DNA of 37,226 nucleotides from Clostridia bacterium. Lineage in GTDB: Bacteria > Bacillota > Clostridia > Christensenellales > Aristaeellaceae. The translations under genes and the position numbers were made by a program. Shown in pieces: positions 32,016-37,226 of the stretch. The notes beneath the pieces are model-generated. The model ran no database searches and was not told where the DNA came from. It worked only from the letters and a program-made list of their open reading frames with translations. The DNA lies in NCBI GenBank assembly GCA_017470095.1, contig JAFUFC010000177.1, forward strand, positions 1-37,226, given 5' to 3'. Within the stretch, counting starts at the first letter, position 1. Every line of letters starts with the position of its first letter.

Positions 32016-32132
32016 CAGGGCAAGCAAAAAAGTCCATGGCGGAATTGAAAAAATCTGGCCCCGTGCGGCAGGAAACCGGGGGAGAAGGGCAGAATACAAT
32101 AAGGTAACTGTTTTCTGAGGGGACGGATTTCT

Positions 32133-32996
32133 GTGTCATTTTTTAAAAAGCGTCGGCTCAATGAGCGGGTGCAGGCCTATTTGCTGATCGTGCTGGGCTG
32201 CGTGCTGGGGGGCGCGGCCTATCCTTTGTTCCTGGTGCCCAACAACATCGCCCCCGGTGGGCTGACCGGCGTTGCCACCATCCTGAATTATCTGTTTCAC
32301 TGGCCGGTGGGTATCACCAGTTTGGCGCTGAACCTGCCTTTGTTCGTGATTGGATATAAGGCCATGGGGAGGACTTTTGTGTTCCGCTCCTTGGTGGCTA
32401 CGGTCCTGTTTTCCGTGTGCATCGACCTTTTGCGGTTGCCGCCGCTGACGGATGATATCCTGTTGGGCTCGGTGTACGGCGCGCTGGTGCTGGGATTGGG
32501 GCTGGGACTGATCATGCGGGGCGGCGCCACCACCGGCGGGTCGGATATGATCGCCCGGATGGTGAATAAGCGCTTTCCTTTGCTGACGGTGGGCACCTTC
32601 CTGTTCCTGGTGGACTGCTGCGTGATCCTGGCCGCCGCCTTCACCATGAGCGCCCGGGCCGCCCTGTATGCGCTGATCTGCATTTTTGTGTCCGCCCGGG
32701 CGGTGGACCTTGTGCTGGCCGGCTTCGGTTCGGCCAAAGCCTGCTTCATCATCACCACCCACGGGGAAGCCATCGCCGGGCGCATCATGAAGGAGCTGGA
32801 TCGGGGCGCCACGTTGATGGACGGCACGGGCGCATACAGCGGTGAGGGCCGCACGGTGCTGATCAGTGTGGTGTCCAGCGCGGAGGTAATTCCCCTCAAG
32901 CGCATTGTGCGCACTGAGGACGCCAAGGCATTCGTGTTCATTTCCGACACCCACGAAACACTGGGCGAAGGATTTGCCAATTTGGAAGGCGACTGA
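32133..32996 (+). CDS. YitT-family membrane protein (DUF161 plus DUF2179)
   Basis: A 287-residue inner-membrane protein with five or six helices in the first 200 residues (the LVPNNIAPGGLTGVATILNYLF and GLIMRGGATTGGSDMIARM blocks are typical). A cytoplasmic C-terminal DUF2179 domain follows (ITTHGEAIAGRIMKEL ... GEGRTVLISVVSSAEV). The family is abundant in Firmicutes but its transport substrate is unsettled. The start is GTG at 32133, with TGAGGGGA upstream; a TACAAT box at 32095-32100 is the likely -10. uppP starts 25 bases after the stop, so both are probably co-transcribed. Confidence 0.92.
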   Translation: MSFFKKRRLNERVQAYLLIVLGCVLGGAAYPLFLVPNNIAPGGLTGVATILNYLFHWPVGITSLALNLPLFVIGYKAMGRTFVFRSLVATVLFSVCIDLLRLPPLTDDILLGSVYGALVLGLGLGLIMRGGATTGGSDMIARMVNKRFPLLTVGTFLFLVDCCVILAAAFTMSARAALYALICIFVSARAVDLVLAGFGSAKACFIITTHGEAIAGRIMKELDRGATLMDGTGAYSGEGRTVLISVVSSAEVIPLKRIVRTEDAKAFVFISDTHETLGEGFANLEGD

Positions 32997-33021
32997 CGCC
33001 GCCGGAAAGGAAAAATTTGTT

Positions 33022-33873
33022 ATGTCGATCTTGCATGCGGCCATCCTGGGCATCGTCCAGGGCCTGGGAGAATTTCTGCCTATCTCATCCAGTGGACATT
33101 TGAACCTGGTGCAGCGGTTATTGGGCATGGGTCTGGCGGACAATGGCAACGCCCCGGTGCTGACGCTGCTGACGGTGCTGCTGCACGTGGGCACGCTGAT
33201 TGCCGTGATCGTGGTGTTTTGGGAAGATTGGATCGGCATTTTCAAGGATAAAATCGTCAAGTCCAAATTGCTGGGCCTGCTGATTTTGGCAAGTTTGCCG
33301 GCGGTGGCGCTGAAGGTGGCCTTGAAGGTGCTGGGCCTGGAGGAAAGCGATGGGTTCCTGGGCCTGGCGTTCCTGCTGACGGGCTGCTTCCTTTTGCTTG
33401 CGGAAAAGCTGAGTCATCGGGGCCGGCATGCCCAGGGGGAAACGGACGTGAAGCCCCGCAACGCCCTGATCATGGGCTGCATGCAGGCCCTGGCCATGAT
33501 GCCCGGGGTCAGCCGCAGCGGCAGCACCATCCTGGGCGGCGTGGGCAGCGGATTGAGCAAGAAAACGGCCATCCGCTTTTCCTTCATGATGAGCGCCCCA
33601 GCCATTTTGGGCGGCTTGCTGCTGGAGGCCAAGGACGCGGCAGAAACTGGTGCGTTCTCTTTCGTAAAGGCAAACATCGTGCCCATCGCCGTAGGTGTGG
33701 TGCTGGCGGCGCTGGTGGGCTATGCGGCCATCCAGTTCATGCTCAGGCTGGTGGAAAAAGTGAGCCTGAACTGGTTTGCCCTGTACGTGATCGTATTGGG
33801 TGCTGTGGTGCTGATTTTGCAATGCACCGGCGTGCTGCCGGCTATTACCGGCCCCTACATCAGCGCGGTATAA
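33022..33873 (+). CDS. uppP: Undecaprenyl-diphosphatase (UppP/BacA)
   Basis: Dephosphorylates undecaprenyl diphosphate to recycle the lipid carrier of wall synthesis; an integral membrane enzyme giving low-level bacitracin resistance. The 283 residues show the two family signatures: GLGEFLPISSSGHLNL (about 14-29) and the PGVSRSGSTI block (about 160-170), with eight hydrophobic helices. The ATG at 33022 follows GAAAGGAAA; an earlier in-frame start lies inside the YitT gene and gives an unlikely N-terminus. It fits with the envelope genes around it. Confidence 0.96.
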   Translation: MSILHAAILGIVQGLGEFLPISSSGHLNLVQRLLGMGLADNGNAPVLTLLTVLLHVGTLIAVIVVFWEDWIGIFKDKIVKSKLLGLLILASLPAVALKVALKVLGLEESDGFLGLAFLLTGCFLLLAEKLSHRGRHAQGETDVKPRNALIMGCMQALAMMPGVSRSGSTILGGVGSGLSKKTAIRFSFMMSAPAILGGLLLEAKDAAETGAFSFVKANIVPIAVGVVLAALVGYAAIQFMLRLVEKVSLNWFALYVIVLGAVVLILQCTGVLPAITGPYISAV

Positions 33874-33891
33874 GCGCGGAGGACACCACGA

Positions 33892-34929
33892 ATGAAAAAA
33901 TGGATTTTCCTGTGCTTGATTGGGCTGTTGTTATTCGGGTTTGCCGCGGCGGAAGAAGTGGATACTCCGTCCCGGAAAACAACGGAAGGGGAGAAGGACG
34001 TCAGCTACTGGACCTTGCCCATGGACATTCGGGATGAGGAAGCGGTATGGAAGATGCTGACGGCTCCCATTACCGTCCTGAAGGGCAACCAGAAAAAACA
34101 GGTCTATCTGCGGGAAACCCCCAGCAGTAACGGCACCATCGTAGGGGAAGTGACCTGCGAATCCCAGGGCGTGCACGTGCTGGGGGAGAGCGAAAATGGC
34201 TGGACCAAGATTGAATGCTTCTCTTCTTCTTTCCACGACAGCAAATCCTTGCAGTGGAATCGGCTGGTGCAAGGCTATGTAAAGTCTACCCTGCTGACCA
34301 CAGTGAAACCTAATCAAAATATGGGTTTGGTGGTGGATAAACTGACCCAGCGGATGTACATTTTCCGACAAGGAAAATTATTTACCACCTTGCGGGTGTC
34401 TACCGGACTGGTCAATGATAAGCAGCCCTGGAATGAAACCCGCTCCGGCGAATATTTGCTGGTCAGCAAAGTGGGCGGCTTTTCCGACGGCAGCATGGTC
34501 TGCGAAAAGGCCATCCGCTACAATTCCGGCGATCTGATTCATCAGGTACCCTACAATAAACGGGGCAACTCCAAGGATTTTGACCCCTTTGAAATCCGCC
34601 TGGGCGCCCGGGCCAGCCACGGCTGCATTCGCGTGCAGCGTAAGCGCACCCCGGAAGGCGTGAACATGAGCTGGATCTACGATCACTATAAGAAGAACAC
34701 CAAGATTGTTATATGGGAGGATTGGCCCGACCGGAAATTGCCCCCGGTGGCAGCTGACACGGTGGTGTATTATAATCCCAACGGCGGAAAAAATTATCAC
34801 CGCAGCGAAACCTGTTATGGTGTGACGGAAAAGTATTGGCCTCTGAGCCCCATTTTCTTTGGCAATTTGAACGATGCGGAGTATAGCGGCCTGACTCCCT
34901 GCGTGTGGTGCAATCCGCCGGAAAAATAA
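33892..34929 (+). CDS. L,D-transpeptidase (YkuD) with SH3-like domain and C-terminal Cys/His domain
   Basis: A secreted wall-crosslinking enzyme, 345 residues. The signal peptide is residues 1-20, and an SH3-like domain lies at about 60-135 (VYLRETPSSNGTIVGEV). The YkuD catalytic domain spans about 143-275, with the family motif HGCIR at His243-Gly-Cys245-Ile-Arg247; Cys245 is the nucleophile. Beyond it, residues 290-345 form a small domain with Tyr302-His303, Cys308, Cys337 and Cys340. This is the pattern of the Ada-like metal-binding module seen in some endonucleases and secreted proteins, and it recurs in the gene at 36247. The ATG at 33892 has only a weak ribosome site (GCGGAGGACACC), but the signal peptide fits. 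It is 18 bases after uppP. Confidence 0.93.
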   Translation: MKKWIFLCLIGLLLFGFAAAEEVDTPSRKTTEGEKDVSYWTLPMDIRDEEAVWKMLTAPITVLKGNQKKQVYLRETPSSNGTIVGEVTCESQGVHVLGESENGWTKIECFSSSFHDSKSLQWNRLVQGYVKSTLLTTVKPNQNMGLVVDKLTQRMYIFRQGKLFTTLRVSTGLVNDKQPWNETRSGEYLLVSKVGGFSDGSMVCEKAIRYNSGDLIHQVPYNKRGNSKDFDPFEIRLGARASHGCIRVQRKRTPEGVNMSWIYDHYKKNTKIVIWEDWPDRKLPPVAADTVVYYNPNGGKNYHRSETCYGVTEKYWPLSPIFFGNLNDAEYSGLTPCVWCNPPEK

Positions 34930-35000
34930 TTTGATCTTTCGTGTCTCAAAAAGCCACGGTCCGTGGACGAATGTGCGCGAACGAGTTTTCTTTGTCAGTA

Positions 35001-35064
35001 CAGAGAGTCTTTGGGAATGAGAAAGCGCTGCAACGCTGCTTATTCCTGTGACTCTCTGCTTTTT
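35001..35064 (+). terminator. Terminator of the YitT-uppP-L,D-transpeptidase unit
   Basis: A long hairpin with CAGAGAGTC (35001-35009) against GACTCTCTG (35050-35058), inner GGAAT/ATTCC and AGCG/CGCT pairs, then a five-T run. The 260-base gap 34930-35189 holds this and the smpB promoter. Confidence 0.88.
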
Positions 35065-35128
35065 GTATTCTGTTATTATCGGCGTATTTTGCCTTAATAG
35101 GGAAATGTGTTACGCAAGGATTCATGCA

Positions 35129-35157
35129 TTGCAATTCCTCCGGCTTTGTGCTATAAT
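35129..35157 (+). promoter_or_regulatory. Promoter of smpB-ssrA
   Basis: TTGCAA (35129-35134), a 17-base spacer and TATAAT (35152-35157), with a TGC extension ahead of the -10 box. The start codon lies 32 bases downstream. Confidence 0.9.
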
Positions 35158-35189
35158 ATTTTCCCGATTGAAGGAAAGGAGGCGCGGCA

Positions 35190-35663
35190 ATGGCGAAAAA
35201 ACTGGGCATTAAGCCCGTGGCACAGAACCGGAAGGCGCGCCACGATTACTTCATTGAGGAAAGCATCGAGTGCGGCATTGAGCTAAAGGGCACGGAAGTG
35301 AAATCCATGCGCCAGGGCAGGGTCAACCTGAAGGAAAGTTACGCCATGGTGAAAAATGGCGAGGTATTCGTTCAAGGCATGCACATCAGCCCTTACGAGC
35401 AGGGAAATATCTTCAATACCGACCCTATGCGTCCCAAACGGTTGCTGCTGCACAAGAGTGAGATCCGGAAATTGGGCGCGCAGGTGCAGCGCCAGGGATA
35501 CGCCTTGATTCCGCTGGACGTATATCTAAAAGACGGCCGGATGAAGATGAACTTGGGCGTATGTGTGGGCAAACACCTGCATGACAAACGGGCCAGCATG
35601 GCGGAGCGGGATGTGAAGCGCGATATGGCCCGGATGGTGCGCACCAATCATCGGGGCGACTAA
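35190..35663 (+). CDS. smpB: SsrA-binding protein SmpB
   Basis: The tmRNA partner that fills the decoding centre during trans-translation. The 157 residues show the OB-fold core with [53 protein letters not shown], and the basic C-terminal tail ([17 protein letters not shown]) that inserts into the mRNA channel. The ATG at 35190 follows GGAAAGGAGG. The stop is 8 bases before the mature 5' end of the tmRNA, so smpB and ssrA are almost certainly transcribed together. Confidence 0.97.
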   Translation: MAKKLGIKPVAQNRKARHDYFIEESIECGIELKGTEVKSMRQGRVNLKESYAMVKNGEVFVQGMHISPYEQGNIFNTDPMRPKRLLLHKSEIRKLGAQVQRQGYALIPLDVYLKDGRMKMNLGVCVGKHLHDKRASMAERDVKRDMARMVRTNHRGD

Positions 35664-35670
35664 ATTATAT

Positions 35671-36018
35671 GGGGGTGCACTGGTTTCGACGGGGATCGTC
35701 GGGGGTATGGTAAGCGAGCCGCGGACCCTGGCCGCGTAAAAACGGGGAACTTTAAAATGAACTGACAACAATCAGTACGCTTTCGCTGCCTAAGTGCGGC
35801 GCGTCGGCACTGAGCGCCTACGGCTCAGCCAACCGGCGTCATTGATGTAGGGAACGGGGCTGCGTAAGCTTTGCCGCAGCCCGGCATCATGAAGCTACTG
35901 AAGGCCCAAGCCCGGCAGGGGGCGTGAGCCAGAGGGAATGTGAAAACCTTGCCTGCGCTCGGAGAAAACGATACTGCTGAATCTTCGGACAGGGGTTCGA
36001 TTCCCCTCACCTCCACCA
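35671..36018 (+). ncRNA. ssrA: tmRNA (transfer-messenger RNA)
   Basis: The 5' end GGGGGTG (35671-35677) pairs with CACCTCC (36008-36014) before the encoded ACCA, and TGGTTTCGACGGGG and GGTTCGATTCC mark the tRNA-like domain. The tag frame ends GCT-TTC-GCT-GCC-TAA at 35779-35793. In frame upstream are TAC, CAG, AAT, AAC, GAC and ACT, preceded by TGA at 35758-35760, so the resume codon is ACT (35761) or GAC (35764). The appended peptide is Ala-(T)DNNQYAFAA. The AFAA end is a variant of the usual ALAA but still hydrophobic and Ala-Ala terminated. The length of 348 nt is typical. The gene contains four pseudoknot-sized regions, not modelled here. Confidence 0.97.
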
Positions 36019-36092
36019 AACCCATTCAAATCCGAACCAGTCCTTATTTTTCTGAAAGGCACGTTCGGAGTGATCTTTGAAAGGGATTAAGA

Positions 36093-36122
36093 AAACGGTC
36101 AGCCGTAAGACTGGCCGTTTTT
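36093..36122 (+). terminator. Terminator after ssrA
   Basis: AAACGGTCAG (36093-36102) pairs with CTGGCCGTTT (36111-36120), one G-T pair, with an 8-base loop and a T-rich tail. Confidence 0.85.
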
Positions 36123-36174
36123 GCTTGAAATCACTGGGACTATAAACATTTTTCTTTATTTTCATCCAAGGACG

Positions 36175-36183
36175 TGCTATAAT
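36175..36183 (+). promoter_or_regulatory. Extended -10 promoter of the Cys/His-domain gene
   Basis: TGC-TATAAT at 36175-36183, about 65 bases before the start codon. No good -35 box is visible. Confidence 0.55.
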
Positions 36184-36246
36184 TTGGAAGGAAAGTAAGC
36201 GAGATTGTTGATGCAACGCATGGATAAAACAAAGAAGGGACACTAT

Positions 36247-36903
36247 ATGCGGAAAAAATATTCTTTTATCATTACGCTGATTGCGCTGGGACTGGCGGCG
36301 CATATTTTCGTGTCGCCCAATCCGCCGAAGGACCGGCAGTATGCTCGGACAGCGGCTTATTCCGCACCCGTCGCTGCCAGCACGAGATTTGTACGAACAT
36401 CTCTGACCACAGCGGCGCCGGAAAAGACAGATATCCCCTTGGCAGCGGCTGAACAGACGGCCACACAAAAGCCGGCTGCTGACGCTGCGCCGGCGACAAG
36501 GAGCCTTCCGAAAGCGGAGGCGCCTGCCACCCAATCTGCTGTGGCCGATCAGACGGAAAAGCCAGTATCCGTCACTGCGCAGGAGGGAAAGAACGCCCCA
36601 GAGGTAAAGGCGTCCGCTGCGAAAAACGCTGCTTCGTCGAGCAAACAGGCCACCGCTGACAGCGCCACAAAAAAGAAAGCCTCTGCTACAGCGGCCCCTG
36701 CCAAGAAAACGCCTACCACGGCGCCGACAAAGAAACCTGCCGCCATCAAGACCTACATTTTGAATACAAACACAAAAAAATTCCATTTGCAATCCTGCCG
36801 GAGCGTTCGGCAAATGAAAAATAAAAATAAGAAAACCTATACTGGCACCCGTCAACAGGTGATCAATATGGGCTATGTGCCATGTAAAAATTGCAGCCCG
36901 TAA
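36247..36903 (+). CDS. Membrane-anchored protein with low-complexity linker and C-terminal Cys/His domain
   Basis: A 218-residue exported protein. A basic start and a single hydrophobic segment (6-22) act as anchor or signal. Residues 28-165 are low-complexity, rich in Ala, Thr, Lys and Pro, as in wall-spanning linkers. The last 50 residues (TYILNTNTKKFHLQSCRSVR to the end) form a compact domain with His180, Cys184, Cys213 and Cys216, the Ada-like metal-binding pattern found at the ends of secreted nucleases and other proteins. No catalytic domain is present. The ATG at 36247 follows AAGAAGGGA; in-frame starts further upstream (36205) have no site. The function is unknown; metal or wall binding is inference. 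Confidence 0.85.
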   Translation: MRKKYSFIITLIALGLAAHIFVSPNPPKDRQYARTAAYSAPVAASTRFVRTSLTTAAPEKTDIPLAAAEQTATQKPAADAAPATRSLPKAEAPATQSAVADQTEKPVSVTAQEGKNAPEVKASAAKNAASSSKQATADSATKKKASATAAPAKKTPTTAPTKKPAAIKTYILNTNTKKFHLQSCRSVRQMKNKNKKTYTGTRQQVINMGYVPCKNCSP

Positions 36904-36918
36904 GATGCTCTTCATTCA

Positions 36919-36949
36919 ACTGCCCGCTTGTCAGACGGACAGTTTTTTT
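36919..36949 (+). terminator. Terminator of the Cys/His-domain gene, with a -35 box in its loop
   Basis: ACTGCCCG (36919-36926) pairs with CGGACAGT (36936-36943) with one mismatch, followed by a seven-T run. The loop contains TTGTCA, which serves as the -35 box of the next promoter. Confidence 0.75.
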
Positions 36950-36956
36950 GTATAAT
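36928..36956 (+). promoter_or_regulatory. Promoter of the alkylation-repair gene, nested in the terminator
   Basis: TTGTCA (36928-36933), a 17-base spacer that includes the terminator's 3' arm and T run, and TATAAT (36951-36956). Spacing is optimal and the start codon lies 26 bases further. Confidence 0.8.
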
Positions 36957-36981
36957 GGCGGTGATATGGAGGAGAGAAAGT

Positions 36982-37226
36982 ATGACGCGCCAGGAGATGA
37001 TGGAGCGGCTGTGGCCGTTGCAGGATGAAGCGTATAGGAAGCTTCAGAAAAAGCTGATCCCTGGCGCAGCGACGGAGAAAGTGATCGGCGTGCGCACGCC
37101 TGCGCTGCGGGCTTTAGCCAAAGAAGCGGCTCGGCAGGCGGATACAGCGGAATTTCTTCGCGCCCTTCCGCACGAATATTTTGATGAAAATCAGCTGCAT
37201 GCCTTTATTATTTCTGAAGAAAAGAA
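36982..37226 (+). CDS. AlkD-like DNA alkylation repair protein, N-terminal part
   Basis: The gene leaves the window after 81 codons. The visible sequence has an initial helix (MTRQEMMERLWPLQDEAYRKL), then the GVRTPALRALAKEA motif and the PHEYFDENQLHAFII motif; both are characteristic of the HEAT-repeat DNA glycosylase family that includes AlkD and AlkC. These enzymes excise alkylated purines without base flipping in AlkD. The catalytic residues lie further downstream and cannot be checked here. The ATG at 36982 follows GGAGGAGAG with good spacing. Confidence 0.85.
   Translation, partial: MTRQEMMERLWPLQDEAYRKLQKKLIPGAATEKVIGVRTPALRALAKEAARQADTAEFLRALPHEYFDENQLHAFIISEEK

Overview
The window looks like chromosomal DNA from a moderately high-GC, Gram-positive gut-type member of the Clostridia. 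The order (Oscillospirales, Christensenellales or other) cannot be fixed from sequence alone. The reasons are a Phe T-box leader ahead of pheS-pheT, an M24 peptidase next to efp, a CD1247-type protein, a DUF4317 protein, a YitT protein, an mreBCD-PBP2-minD-rodA cluster, strong Shine-Dalgarno sites and frequent TTG/GTG starts. I see no phage, insertion sequence, CRISPR array or integron. This is mostly core genome with a few accessory touches.

Layout. 1-4.9 kb is mostly minus strand: the start of a DMT transporter, a TVP38/DedA-like membrane protein, nagB, an unrecognised two-helix membrane protein, an acidic CD1247-type protein, efp and an M24 aminopeptidase. Between two of these, at about 2.5-2.7 kb, a plus-strand gap carries its own promoter and a long-range-paired structured RNA candidate. 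5.0-7.5 kb is a metal-resistance operon: an ArsR/SmtB sensor with a visible operator, then a P1B ATPase with a His-rich N-terminus. 7.6-18.5 kb is the envelope and shape block: a secreted SH3b protein, maf, mreB, mreC, mreD, PBP2, minD and rodA, with minC and minE missing and a paired palindromic repeat between PBP2 and minD. 18.5-21.5 kb holds gpmI, a zinc-ribbon membrane protein and deoC. 21.5-25.4 kb holds a T-box leader and pheST.

25.6-27.7 kb (minus) holds a VanY-like protein that has lost every metal ligand of its family, and a sirtuin. 27.9-30.6 kb holds a MalK/UgpC-type ATPase and a FAD-Rieske oxidoreductase. 30.8-32.0 kb (minus) is a DUF4317 protein. 32.1-34.9 kb holds a YitT protein, uppP and an L,D-transpeptidase. 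35.2-36.0 kb is smpB followed directly by the tmRNA gene ssrA. The window ends with a membrane-anchored protein that shares a small Cys/His domain with the L,D-transpeptidase, and the start of an AlkD-like DNA glycosylase.

Common threads are elongation-type cell-wall synthesis (MreBCD, PBP2, RodA, UppP, L,D-transpeptidase, VanY-like protein) and translation quality control (EF-P, SmpB-tmRNA, PheST). The observations most worth a second look are the structured RNA at about 2507-2676, the VanY-like pseudo-enzyme, the Min system reduced to MinD, the greatly extended MreC, two places where a promoter is nested in a terminator hairpin, and the Cys/His domain shared by two envelope proteins flanking smpB-ssrA.
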